Part shown: one piece after another, positions 16,445 through 25,768 of the stretch
How positions within the stretch are numbered: position 1 is the stretch's first letter
How the letters are laid out: each line of letters opens with the position of its first letter
DNA from: VRUE01 sp963770315
GTDB taxonomy: Bacteria > Actinomycetota > Thermoleophilia > Solirubrobacterales > 70-9
Assembly: GCA_963770315.1 (NCBI GenBank)
Contig: CAVYPC010000002.1
Span: 2,604,001-2,668,000, forward strand
Direction: 5' to 3'
DNA: 64,000 bases
Notes under the pieces: generated by a model
The model's input: only the letters and a program-made list of their open reading frames with translations
Told to the model about the DNA's origin: nothing
The model's database searches: none
Translations under genes and position numbers: made by a program

Positions 16445-17653
16445 ATGAGCCCTCGCCAGACCCTAATTCCAACTGTCGGTCGGGTCTATCAAGAAACCCA
16501 TCCATGGATTGATTTCCGGGTTGACTTGCGCCCGGCACCCGCCGAGCTCTGGATGCTGCTCGGCGAGGCGCGGTCGAAGATCGCCCACATCGCGGGCTCG
16601 CTGCTCAATCCCGAGGTGGCGCGGGAGATGCACATCGTCTACCTGGCGAAGGGGGTGCTCGCGACGACGGCAATCGAGGGCAACACGCTCTCCGAGGACG
16701 AGGCACGGCGGAGGATCGAGGGCCGGCTGGTTCTCCCCCCGTCCCGGGAGTACCTCGGCCAGGAGATCGACAACATTCTCGCCGCTTTCAACTCGATCAA
16801 AGATGAGCTCGTAGCTGGCGTCGCTCCACCGATGAGCCGTCAGACCATCGAGAACTACAACCGCCTGATTCTCCAGGGCTTGGAGCTCGAAGAGGGGGTG
16901 GTCCCCGGCGAGATTCCGACCTATGCCGTCGGGGTGGGCGGCTATGCGGGCGCTCCCCGCGAAGACTGCGAGCTCTTGTTGGAGCGCCTCTCCGACTGGC
17001 TGAACGGCCCGGACTTTGCTCCCAGGGGCTCCGACTGGGAAATCCCGATGGCAATCGTCAAGGCAATCCTTGCCCATCTCTATATCGCCTGGATCCATCC
17101 GTTCGGGGATGGGAACGGACGCACGGCCCGCCTGATGGAGCTACGGATCCTGCTGGAAGCGGGCGTGCCGACGCCAGCAACCCACCTGCTGAGCAACCAC
17201 TACAACCAGACCAGAACGGAGTACTACCGGCAGCTGCGCAACGCAAGCCGAAGCGACGCTGGCGTATTGCCCTTCGTGCGGTATGCGTTGCAGGGTTTCG
17301 TCGACGGCCTTCGCGACCAGTTGAGCACGATCCGCGCACAGCAGTTCGGCGATCGGTGGGAGCAATACATCTACCAGCAGTTCGGTCGAGCGACGACCCC
17401 CGCACGGTTGCGTCAACGCCAGCTCGTTCTCGAGATGTCAAAGGTCGACGAGCCGATGACAAGAGATGAGCTGCCGACTCTGAGCCGGGGCTTGCTCAAG
17501 ATGTACGGCGCCAAGACGGGCAAGGCGCTCACCAGAGACATCAACGTGGTGATGAAGATGGGTTTGATCCGTCGCCATGGGAACGGATATGTCCCGAACA
17601 AGCGGATCATCGAGGCCTTCCTGCCCGTGATGGCCGAAGCGGGCGCTTCCTGA
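16445..17653 (+). CDS. Fic family protein (class II, N-terminal inhibitory motif)
   Basis: 402 residues. Fic enzymes transfer AMP or related groups to protein hydroxyls. The active-site motif HPFGDGNGRTAR is intact at residues 218-229 and the inhibitory helix motif TTAIEGN (T74xxxE78G79) lies N-terminal, which defines class II autoinhibited Fic. A C-terminal winged-helix-like region (DEPMTRDELPTLSRGLL...GLIRRHGNGYVPN) follows. The gene is alone, so it is probably not a toxin-antitoxin pair with a separate inhibitor. Start ATG 16445 rather than 16406 because of the -10 motif. Target unknown. Confidence 0.88.
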   Translation: MSPRQTLIPTVGRVYQETHPWIDFRVDLRPAPAELWMLLGEARSKIAHIAGSLLNPEVAREMHIVYLAKGVLATTAIEGNTLSEDEARRRIEGRLVLPPSREYLGQEIDNILAAFNSIKDELVAGVAPPMSRQTIENYNRLILQGLELEEGVVPGEIPTYAVGVGGYAGAPREDCELLLERLSDWLNGPDFAPRGSDWEIPMAIVKAILAHLYIAWIHPFGDGNGRTARLMELRILLEAGVPTPATHLLSNHYNQTRTEYYRQLRNASRSDAGVLPFVRYALQGFVDGLRDQLSTIRAQQFGDRWEQYIYQQFGRATTPARLRQRQLVLEMSKVDEPMTRDELPTLSRGLLKMYGAKTGKALTRDINVVMKMGLIRRHGNGYVPNKRIIEAFLPVMAEAGAS

Positions 17654-17667
17654 GGAAGAACCGGGGG

Positions 17668-18447
17668 CTACGGGTTGGTCGGAGCAGGCACCATGATCTG
17701 CTCGATCGAGTCAGCGAGCCCCCGCTCGTTCACCTCGACCACTGCCCCCATGATCCAGACGTCCTCCTCGGCGGTCTCGAACTTGACCGGCATCTGAGTC
17801 TTCATTCCCTCCACCACCTGCGCCGGCTTCACCCCGAGCACGCTGGTCCGCGAGCCGGTCATGCCGACGTCGGAGATGAAGGCGGTGCCCTGGGGCAGGA
17901 CCCTCGCGTCCGCGGTGGGAACGTGGGTGTGGGTGCCGAATACGGCGGCGACCCGACCGTCGAGGTGCCAGCCGATCGCCACCTTCTCGCTGCTCACTTC
18001 GGCGTGGAAGTCGACCACCACGCAGTCCGCCTCGATCCGCTCGAGGATGCTGTCGACCTCGTGGAACGGCAGTCGCGCCACCTGCAACCCGATCGCGCCG
18101 CTGAGGTTGATCACCCCGACCCGCATCCCGCCCGCCTCGACCACGACGTGGCCCTTGCCGGGGTTGGCGTGGGGGTAGTTGGCGGGGCGGATCACCCGCT
18201 CGGCGCGATCGAGGAAGTCGTAGGCGTCGCGGTGGCGGTAGACGTGATTGCCGGTCGTGATCACGTCGCATCCGGCGTCGAAGATTGCTCCCGCGGTCTT
18301 CTCGGTGATCCCCATCCCACCCGCCGAGTTCTCGCCGTTGACGATCGTCAGGTCGGGACGGTGCCGCTCGCGCAGCTCCGGCATCGCCGCCCGCAGACCG
18401 CGCCTGCCGGGGCCGCCGACCACGTCGCCGATGAAGAGCACCCGCAT
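17668..18447 (-). CDS. TIGR00282/YmdB family metallophosphoesterase
   Basis: 259 residues of the calcineurin-like YmdB family, which hydrolyses 2',3'-cyclic nucleotides and affects RNA turnover and development in Bacillus. Metal ligands are visible in order: GDVVGGPGRR at the start, NGENSAGGMG, TTGNHVYRH, VDFHAEVSSEK and FGTHTHVPTAD. Length is typical. In many bacteria this gene is close to rny (RNase Y); here it converges on the fic gene and lies downstream of an ABC exporter. It seems to have its own leaderless promoter at 18454-18459. Confidence 0.9.
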   Translation of the reverse strand: MRVLFIGDVVGGPGRRGLRAAMPELRERHRPDLTIVNGENSAGGMGITEKTAGAIFDAGCDVITTGNHVYRHRDAYDFLDRAERVIRPANYPHANPGKGHVVVEAGGMRVGVINLSGAIGLQVARLPFHEVDSILERIEADCVVVDFHAEVSSEKVAIGWHLDGRVAAVFGTHTHVPTADARVLPQGTAFISDVGMTGSRTSVLGVKPAQVVEGMKTQMPVKFETAEEDVWIMGAVVEVNERGLADSIEQIMVPAPTNP

Positions 18448-18453
18448 GCGGGG

Positions 18454-18459
18454 ACCCTA
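18454..18459 (-). promoter_or_regulatory. Candidate -10 element of the YmdB-like gene
   Basis: TAGGGT on the minus strand ends 6 bp before the ATG (18445-18447). It lies between the stop of the ABC permease and this gene, giving the gene an independent, leaderless start. The hexamer is identical to the one before jag. Confidence 0.5.
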
Positions 18460-18462
18460 TCC

Positions 18463-19812
18463 CTAGACCGAAGCGAAGCGGCGCAGGGCGGCGCGCGCGA
18501 TCGCGCCGTAGGCGGCGACCAGGATCGCCAGGTGCAGCAGCGGCCCGCCGATCCCCGGGCCGGCGGAGTCGAGGGCGGCGGTCATCGCCTGCAGCGCGGG
18601 CTTGAAAGGGAAGAGCGCGGTCACCACGCGGATGCCGTCGTAGAGGCTCGCCCCGACGGCCCCCGAGGGGACGAGCGAGAGCAGCGCCACCGGCAGCGAG
18701 ATCATGAAGGCGAGCAGCGAGACGGCCCGCACGTCGCGCGCCGCGGCGCCGAGGGCCGCCCCAGCGGCCGCCAGGCCCGCGCCGCCGGCGAGGATCGCCA
18801 CCAGCCAGAGCGCAAAGCGGCTCCAATCGAGCCCGACGAAGAGCTGCACCCCTGCCAGCATCAGCAGGGTCACCACCAGGCCGACGGCGACCCCGAGCCC
18901 GATCTTCTCGGCGAGCAGGGCAGAGCGCGAGACGAGACCCCCGGTGAGGCGAGGGAAGGTGTTCTCCTCACGCTCCAGCGCCAGCGAGCCGGCGACCAGG
19001 AGCAGCGTGACGAAGGTGAGCGTCAGCGTCGCCGCGACGGCGATCGCGAAGATTTCCAGCGGCGGGGTGGGGGCGCTGACCGATTGCTTGTCGACGGCGA
19101 TCGGCTGCGCGAGCCTGTCGATCAGCGGCGCGGCGACATCGAGATTGTCGCGGGCGAGAGCGGCGAAACGGATCACTCGATCCAGCTCGCCACGCTGCCC
19201 TTCTGGCACGGCCGGGCGCAGCGACTCCAGGATCGAGGCGACGGCCCGCAGCCCGAGTATTTCGACCGGCTGACCGAGCACCTCGAAGTCGCCGCCGTCG
19301 ACGATCAGGTCGAGGTAGCGGCCGCCTTCCTTGGCGATCTGCCGCGCGATGAAGAGGTTGGCCTGCGCCAGCAGCGCGGTGATGCGGTCGTCCACCACCT
19401 GCGCCTTGAGCGGATCCTCCTCGTTGAGGATCACCTCGACTTCGGGTTTCTCCGGGTTCAGGGTCGAGAGCGAGTTGAGCCGCTCGATCAGATCGGCGGG
19501 CAGGATCAGCGCCGCGAGCACGTCGCCGGAGCGAACTTTCTCGGCGGCTTCGGCCCGGTCGCGGACGTCGACGCACTCCACTTTCCTGCAGATCCGGTCG
19601 TTGACCCCGACCGCGGGCAGCCTCCCGCCACCGCCGGCGATCCGCGCCCCCGGGGGGATTTCGTTGAGGAAGGCGACGCGAGGCTTGCCGGGTTCGCGCG
19701 AGATGGCAAAGCCGATCAGGAGCGCGATCAGCACCGGGTAGGCGATCAGCAGCACCGCCTGCAGCGGCGACCGGCGCAGGATCTGCAGGTCCTTGAGCAG
19801 CAGCCAGCGCAT
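18463..19812 (-). CDS. ABC-2 type transporter permease
   Basis: 449 residues. One N-terminal membrane helix (PLQAVLLIAYPVLIALLIGFAIS) is followed by an extracytoplasmic domain of about 230 residues (PRVAFLNEIPPG...VDKQSVSAPTPP), then five C-terminal helices. This is the YhaP/NatB layout of ABC-2 exporters. It starts 3 bp after the ATPase gene and forms the membrane part of that exporter. The cargo cannot be told from sequence. The large domain contains two cysteines (NDRICRKVECVDV) that could form a disulfide. Confidence 0.85.
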   Translation of the reverse strand: MRWLLLKDLQILRRSPLQAVLLIAYPVLIALLIGFAISREPGKPRVAFLNEIPPGARIAGGGGRLPAVGVNDRICRKVECVDVRDRAEAAEKVRSGDVLAALILPADLIERLNSLSTLNPEKPEVEVILNEEDPLKAQVVDDRITALLAQANLFIARQIAKEGGRYLDLIVDGGDFEVLGQPVEILGLRAVASILESLRPAVPEGQRGELDRVIRFAALARDNLDVAAPLIDRLAQPIAVDKQSVSAPTPPLEIFAIAVAATLTLTFVTLLLVAGSLALEREENTFPRLTGGLVSRSALLAEKIGLGVAVGLVVTLLMLAGVQLFVGLDWSRFALWLVAILAGGAGLAAAGAALGAAARDVRAVSLLAFMISLPVALLSLVPSGAVGASLYDGIRVVTALFPFKPALQAMTAALDSAGPGIGGPLLHLAILVAAYGAIARAALRRFASV

Positions 19813-19815
19813 CGC

Positions 19816-20547
19816 TCAGTGCCCGCGGTGCTGGAGGAAGGCAACGAAGGCGGTCTCGAAGTCGCTGCCGGCGGCCTCCGGCGCCTCTCCCCGAACCGCC
19901 TCGCGCAATTCCCCGGCGGACCCGTCGAAGAGGTCCTCGCCGTCGGCTAGGACCAGCAGCCGCTTGCCGTAGCGCTCCGCCTCCTGGATGTCGTGGGTGG
20001 AGAAGATCACGGTCGTGCCGCGACCGGCGAGCCCGGCGACGAACTCCCAGAGTCGCGCCCGCTGGCGTGGATCGAGGCCGACGCTGGGCTCGTCCAAGAG
20101 CAGGACGACGGGGCGGGCGAGCAGGCCGATGGCGATGTTGATCCGCTGCTGGTTGCCCCCCGACAGCTTGGCGACGATCTCCCCGCGCCGCTCCTGCAGC
20201 GCGGTCAGCTCGAGCATCTCCTCGACCGCGGCCCGCGGCTCCTCGCGCTTCTCCAGGCGGGCGAACAGCAGCAGGTTCTCCTCCACGGTCAGGCGCCTGT
20301 AGAGAGCAGCCTGCTGCGGCACCCAGCCGACGTCCCCGTTCGGCGAGCGGACCTCGCCCGCGTCCGGCTTCAGGGTTCCAGCAAGGATCGACAGCAGCGT
20401 CGTCTTCCCGGCCCCGTTCGGCCCGATGATCGCCACCAGCTCCCCGGGGTCGACGGCGAGGTCGACCCCTCGCAAAGCTTCGCGATTCCCGTAGCGCTTG
20501 ACGAGCCCCCGTGCCTCCACGGCGGAGAACGGTACCGCTGTCCCCAT
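19816..20547 (-). CDS. ABC transporter ATP-binding protein
   Basis: 243 residues. Walker A GPNGAGKTT, Q-loop in VGWVPQQAALYRR, signature LSGGNQQRINIAIGLLARP, Walker B VVLLLDEPSVGLD and switch histidine in IFSTHDIQEAERYG are all intact. It energises the permease encoded 3 bp downstream. The open frame continues well upstream, but the ATG at 20545-20547 fits the family. That start is only 12 bp from the divergent hemB start, so its promoter must lie inside hemB coding sequence. Confidence 0.9.
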   Translation of the reverse strand: MGTAVPFSAVEARGLVKRYGNREALRGVDLAVDPGELVAIIGPNGAGKTTLLSILAGTLKPDAGEVRSPNGDVGWVPQQAALYRRLTVEENLLLFARLEKREEPRAAVEEMLELTALQERRGEIVAKLSGGNQQRINIAIGLLARPVVLLLDEPSVGLDPRQRARLWEFVAGLAGRGTTVIFSTHDIQEAERYGKRLLVLADGEDLFDGSAGELREAVRGEAPEAAGSDFETAFVAFLQHRGH

Positions 20548-20552
20548 ACAAT
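20547..20552 (+). promoter_or_regulatory. -10 element of hemB (leaderless type)
   Basis: TACAAT ends 7 bp before the hemB ATG. Its first base is the first base of the divergent ABC ATPase start codon. With 12 bp between the two start codons there is no room for a leader or a Shine-Dalgarno. Confidence 0.6.
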
Positions 20553-20559
20553 CGAGCCG

Positions 20560-21518
<959 letters not shown>

Positions 21519-21531
<13 letters not shown>

Positions 21532-22604
21532 AGATCCCGCAGTCGAAGGCGCGCTCCCGCAAGGACGGAGCGGCGATCCCGCTCGACGAGACGGACAAGC
21601 GGCTGATGAACCTGCTCCAGTCGAGCTTCCCGCTCGACCCGGAGCCGTTCGCGCTCCTCGCCTCGGAGGCGGAGCTGGAGCTGGACGATCTCCTCGCCCG
21701 CACCCGGCGGCTGCTCGACGAACGGATCATCCGCGAGATCACCCCGATCTTCGACACGCGCGCGCTCGGCTACGAGTCGATGCTGGTCGCCGCCAAAGTC
21801 GACGCCGAGAACCCCCAGCGCGCGGCGGCTGTCGTCAACGCCCACCCCGGCGTCTCCCACAACTACCTCCGGACCCACGACTTCAACCTCTGGTTCACGA
21901 TCGCCGTGCCGCCCGACTCCGAGCTGGGCATGGACGGAACCCTGGAGGCGCTGATGCAGCAGGCGGGCGCCTCCTCGATGCGCCAGCTGCCCACCCTGAC
22001 CCTGTTCAAGATCAACATGAACCTGGAGATGGAGAAGGGCACCGAGGCGCTCTCTGCGGCCGTCGAGGCAGCGCCCCCGCGTGAGCTGGAGCGCCAGCCG
22101 TACGACAAGGAGGACATCGCCACGATCCGAGCGATGCAGGGGCCGATGGAGGCGATCGAGCGTCCCTACGATGCCGCCGCCGCCGAGCTCGGCATCGGTA
22201 CCGATGAGCTGCTGGAACGGCTGCGCGCGATGGTCGACCGCAAGCTGCTTCGCCGCGTCGCCGCGATCCTCTTCCACCGCCGCGCCGGCTTCTCGGCAAA
22301 CGGGATGGGCGTGTGGAGGGTGCCCGAGGCGGAGATCCTCGCGACGGGCCGGCGGATGGCCTCCTTCCGCGGAATCTCCCACTGCTACCAGCGACCGACC
22401 TACGCGGACTGGCCCTACAGCGTCTTCACCATGGCCCACGGACGTTCCAAGGAGGAGTGCGACGCGATCCTCGACTCGATCGCCGGCGACTGCGGGATGG
22501 GACCGGAAGACCGCGCCACCCTCTACTCCTCGACCGAGTACAAGAAGATCCGCCTGCGCTACTTCACCGACGACTACGCACGGTGGGACGCTGAACACGG
22601 ATGA
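21519..22604 (+). CDS. Tandem Lrp/AsnC-like protein, AhbA-AhbB (siroheme decarboxylase) fusion type
   Basis: 361 residues made of two similar halves, each with an HTH followed by a ligand-binding domain: LDETDKRLMNLLQSSFPLDPEPF / GVSHNYLRTHDFNLWFTI and YDKEDIATIRAMQGPMEAIERPY / GISHCYQRPTYADWPYSVFTMAHG. The GVSHNYxRxHxxNLWFT signature is that of AhbA/AhbB and NirDLGH proteins, which decarboxylate siroheme in the alternative haem or haem d1 routes. It overlaps hemB by 13 bp with AAGGAGG upstream of the GTG. Either a fused decarboxylase or a haem-pathway regulator; the operon favours a tetrapyrrole role. Confidence 0.75.
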
Positions 22605-22673
22605 AAATTGCCAGCGCCGACCTCCGGTCGCAGAGAATCAGATCGTGATGCTCCCTTCGGTCGGCTCGGCGAT

Positions 22674-23942
22674 TTGACCCGTTCCTCGGAGTTGTACGAA
22701 CGAGCCTTGCGGGTGATGCCCGGGGGCGTGAATAGTCCAGTCCGGGCGATGGGGCAGATCGGTCGCGACCCGGTCTTCGTCGAGCGCGGCGAGGGTTGCG
22801 AGCTGATCGACGTCGACGGCAATCGCTACCTCGACTGGGTCTGCTCCTGGGGCCCGCTGATCCTCGGCCATGCCGACCCGGAAGTGCTCGCCGCCGTCAC
22901 CGCCGCCGCGGCGCGCGGGACGAGCTACGGTGCCCCCACTGCGGCCGAGGTCGAGCTGGCCGAGGAGGTGGCGGCCCGCGTTCGGTCGGTGGAGATGCTG
23001 CGCATGACCAGCTCGGGCACCGAGGCGGCGATGAGCGCGATCCGCCTCGCCCGCGCGGTGACCGGCCGCGAGACCGTGGTCAAGTTCGCGGGTGCCTACC
23101 ACGGCCATTCCGACGGCCTCCTGGTCGACGCCGGCTCGGGCATGGCGACCCTCGCGATCCCAGGCAGCCCCGGGGTGCCCGTCGAGTTGGCGGCGGGCAC
23201 GGTGGTGGTGCCGTGGAACGATCGAGAAGCGGTCTCCCGCGCCCTCGCCGAGCACTCGGTCGCCGCCCTCGTCGCCGAGCCGTTGCCAGCCAACATGGGC
23301 GTCGTCCCGCCCGAGGAGGGCTTCCTCGAGTTCCTCCGCGCCGCGACCCGCGAGCAGGGCGCGCAGCTGATCTTCGACGAGGTGATCAGCGGCTTCCGCG
23401 TCGCCGCGGGTGGCGCCCAGGAGCTCTACGGGGTCGAACCCGACCTGACCGTGCTCGGCAAGGTGCTCGGCGGCGGGCTGCCAGCCGCCGCCTTCGGCGG
23501 ATCCGTCGCGACGATGGAGCGGATCGCGCCGGCCGGTGACGTTTACCAGGCCGGCACGCTGTCGGGCAATCCCCTCGCCGTCGCGGCGGGGCTCGCCACC
23601 CTGAGGCGCCTCGACGTCGCCGCCTACCGCCGGCTGGCGGCGCTCACCGAGAGCCTCGCCGCGGGCCTGGCTGAGCTGGCGGCCGACCGGCCGCTGCAGC
23701 TCGCCTCGGCGCCGGGTTTGCTCACCCTCTTCTTCAGCGCCGAGCCGATCGCCGACTTCGACGCCGCCGCGGCTTGCGACCTCGGGGCCCACGCCCGCTT
23801 CTGTCGTGCGATGCTCGACCGCGGCGTCTACCCGCCCCCCTCGCAGTTCGAGGCCTGGTTCGTATCGCTCGCCCACGGGGAGGACGCGATCGAGCGCACG
23901 CTCGCGGTAGCGGCGGAGTCGCTCGAGGAGGCGGGGCTTTGA
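22674..23942 (+). CDS. hemL: Glutamate-1-semialdehyde 2,1-aminomutase
   Basis: PLP enzyme that makes 5-aminolevulinate from glutamate-1-semialdehyde in the C5 route. GGVNSPVRA near the N-terminus, the SSGTEAAMSAIRLAR loop, AYHGHSDGLLV, the IFDEVISGFR motif and the PLP lysine in TVLGKVLGGGLPAAAFGG are all present. The frame is open to a TTG at 22608 (444 residues); I prefer the TTG at 22674 (422 residues), which puts the usual 16 residues before GGVNSPVRA. No Shine-Dalgarno supports either. Substrate of HemB is made here, so operon logic is clear. Confidence 0.94.
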   Translation: MTRSSELYERALRVMPGGVNSPVRAMGQIGRDPVFVERGEGCELIDVDGNRYLDWVCSWGPLILGHADPEVLAAVTAAAARGTSYGAPTAAEVELAEEVAARVRSVEMLRMTSSGTEAAMSAIRLARAVTGRETVVKFAGAYHGHSDGLLVDAGSGMATLAIPGSPGVPVELAAGTVVVPWNDREAVSRALAEHSVAALVAEPLPANMGVVPPEEGFLEFLRAATREQGAQLIFDEVISGFRVAAGGAQELYGVEPDLTVLGKVLGGGLPAAAFGGSVATMERIAPAGDVYQAGTLSGNPLAVAAGLATLRRLDVAAYRRLAALTESLAAGLAELAADRPLQLASAPGLLTLFFSAEPIADFDAAAACDLGAHARFCRAMLDRGVYPPPSQFEAWFVSLAHGEDAIERTLAVAAESLEEAGL

Positions 23943-24364
23943 GCGATCCCGCCGCCGTCCTCGGGGTCCTGGCGGCGCAGCTGCGCGCAGAGGACACCCC
24001 GATCTCCCCGTGCGTGGTCGACCCGGCCGAGGAGCCGGTCTTCGGCCCCCTCGCTGCGGCCGGCCCGCGCGCTGTGGCAGCACCGGCCGAGTACGCGCTC
24101 GTGGTCGAGGCCGTGCGCGAGGGCTACCTCCTCCACTACGGCGAGCCCCGTCTGCTCGCCGGCCAGGACCCCGACCTCGCCCTGCTCGCCGGCGACTACC
24201 TCTACGCCCTCGGCATCGAGCGCCTGGCGGCGCTGGGCGACACCGAGGCCGTCCACCGCCTCGCCGACCTGATCAGTGCCTGCGCCCAGCTCCACACCGA
24301 AGGCCGCGAGGATCAGGTGCCGGGCCGATGGCGGGACGCGGTCCACGCCATCGGCGGCGCCTGA
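23939..24364 (+). CDS. Small helical protein, unknown, last gene of the haem operon
   Basis: 141 residues, TTG start overlapping the hemL stop (TTGA). Composition suggests an all-helical soluble protein: AEYALVVEAVREGYLLHYGE, then LLAGDYLYALGIERLAALGDTEAVHRLADLISACAQLHTEG. The GDYLY...GIERLA part faintly recalls a helix of trans-prenyl synthases, but no DDxxD motif is present, so I do not assign it. Tight coupling to hemL suggests a role in tetrapyrrole synthesis or regulation. Confidence 0.6.
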   Translation: MSDPAAVLGVLAAQLRAEDTPISPCVVDPAEEPVFGPLAAAGPRAVAAPAEYALVVEAVREGYLLHYGEPRLLAGQDPDLALLAGDYLYALGIERLAALGDTEAVHRLADLISACAQLHTEGREDQVPGRWRDAVHAIGGA

Positions 24365-24365
24365 G

Positions 24366-25145
24366 CTACTTGCTGACCGTGCAGTCGCGGACTAACGTGG
24401 TGCTCACGTGTTCGCCGGCGGCGAAGCCGAAGTTCGCCTGGGCGAACTTGTAGACGGCGCCGGGGAAACCGTCAGGAGCCGCACAGCCGGCATTGATGTA
24501 GCTGTGCTTCTGGCCCTGGTAGGTGTAGATCCGCCGCAGCTTCATGTCGAAGTGGGTGACGTAGGCCCATTTGTTGGCCGATTTCGGCAGCGACGTCTTG
24601 ATCACCGTGCCGAATTCCCCCGAAGTCCGGACGATCCTGAAGTTGAGCACGAATGCCGACGGCGGTTTGAGCCCGTAGACCTGAGCCAGGAGCCGCCGAT
24701 CGCCGCCGGTCCGCTTGCCGTGGAAGACCAGCATCGGGCCGGTGAAGGTGAAGGGCGGCTGGTTGGCGAGGTGGACGCGCACCTGGACGTGGCCGCTGCC
24801 GACGATCGCGCCGCCGCAGATCCTTCTCGCCGCCGAGATCGTCGCCGGCTGGATCTTACGCACCCTGCAAGTCGGCAGGCCGCGGTCGAAAATCTTGCCC
24901 TGCCGGTTGATCCCGATCGAGATCGTCCGCAGCTGGGGGGGTGGGTCGACCCCTTCGGAGGATTTGAAGGTGCTGTCGATCGTCACCGCGACCGGTGCCG
25001 TGCCGGTGCGCGGCAGCGCCCGGGGCGAGATCCCGCCATCGAAAGAGACGATTACGTTCCCTTGCTGTTCGACCTCCGCTTGGGCCACGCCGGCGACCCC
25101 GAGAGCTACGAGCAGCGCTGCGACTACCAGCCCGCCGCGGCGCAA
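24366..25145 (-). CDS. Exported four-cysteine family protein, copy 1
   Basis: 259 residues with a signal peptide (GGLVVAALLVALGVAGVAQA) and no further membrane segment. It belongs to a family with five members in this window. Shared landmarks: DGGxxPxxLP after the signal, a DRGLPTCRV cysteine, ARRICGGAIVGSGH, INAGCAAPDG and a last cysteine four to eight residues from the C-terminus (VRDCTVSK). Beta-rich, probably a secreted or periplasmic-side domain. TTG start one base after the upstream gene's stop, so translation is coupled. Third gene of an MMPL - small exported - four-cysteine run. Function unknown. Confidence 0.75.
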   Translation of the reverse strand: MRRGGLVVAALLVALGVAGVAQAEVEQQGNVIVSFDGGISPRALPRTGTAPVAVTIDSTFKSSEGVDPPPQLRTISIGINRQGKIFDRGLPTCRVRKIQPATISAARRICGGAIVGSGHVQVRVHLANQPPFTFTGPMLVFHGKRTGGDRRLLAQVYGLKPPSAFVLNFRIVRTSGEFGTVIKTSLPKSANKWAYVTHFDMKLRRIYTYQGQKHSYINAGCAAPDGFPGAVYKFAQANFGFAAGEHVSTTLVRDCTVSK

Positions 25146-25146
25146 T

Positions 25147-25650
25147 TTAGATGAACCTCGAGGAATCGATCCGGCACTCGTCGAAGCCGAAGCTGATCAC
25201 CGTGTTGTTGGCCTGGTTGTTGTTCTTGTTGAGTTCGACCGCGAGTTTCTGTGCGTGGAACTTGTCCTTTGCCTTCAAGGCCGCGCCGATCTTCTGCAGG
25301 AACGTCTTCTCGCTCTTCAGGTAGCCGACCCATTTGGTCAGCTTCGCCGCGTCTTCGCTCGGCTGGGGCACGGCGGCGATCTTCCCGACGGCGGTTCCGA
25401 GGGCGGCGGAGGCGCGGATGAAGCGCTTGCCCGCCGGCACGAGCTTGTCCTGCTTGACCTGGTCTTTCACGCCCTTGAGGATGCGCGAGTTGGCTTCGGT
25501 ATTGGACTTGCAGATCGGCTCGACCTTTTCGACGTATTCTTCCCGGGGCGTTTTTTCGGCAGCCAGCGCAACTGGAACCGCGACGAGCAGCGCCACGGCC
25601 ACAGCCAGGGTGAGCTTCGTTAGAGACGACGTCCTTGCTGGGATTCCCAC
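25147..25650 (-). CDS. Small exported helical protein, unknown
   Basis: 167 residues with a clear signal peptide (LTLAVAVALLVAVPVALAAE) and a mostly helical, lysine-rich mature part. Two cysteines, in VEPICKSNTEANS near the new N-terminus and FDECRIDSS near the end, could be linked. GTG start with AGGAGG 9 bp upstream. It lies between the MMPL gene and four-cysteine copy 1. I do not recognise a named family. Confidence 0.65.
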   Translation of the reverse strand: MGIPARTSSLTKLTLAVAVALLVAVPVALAAEKTPREEYVEKVEPICKSNTEANSRILKGVKDQVKQDKLVPAGKRFIRASAALGTAVGKIAAVPQPSEDAAKLTKWVGYLKSEKTFLQKIGAALKAKDKFHAQKLAVELNKNNNQANNTVISFGFDECRIDSSRFI

Positions 25651-25768
25651 TAGATCAATCCTCCTGTTTGCTCTGGCTGGTCCGGCGACGACGCAAGGCG
25701 CCCAGCCGATCCCCCTGTTCTCAACCCTGGTGTCAAAAATACACGAGTTCCTATGCCCCGCACCTTTG

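Noticed and set aside
24405..24410. Other CACGTG-containing sequences (for example near 24405, 34770 and 41192) as extra parS sites
   Set aside because: Their flanks do not match GTTTCACGTGAAAC beyond the central six bases.
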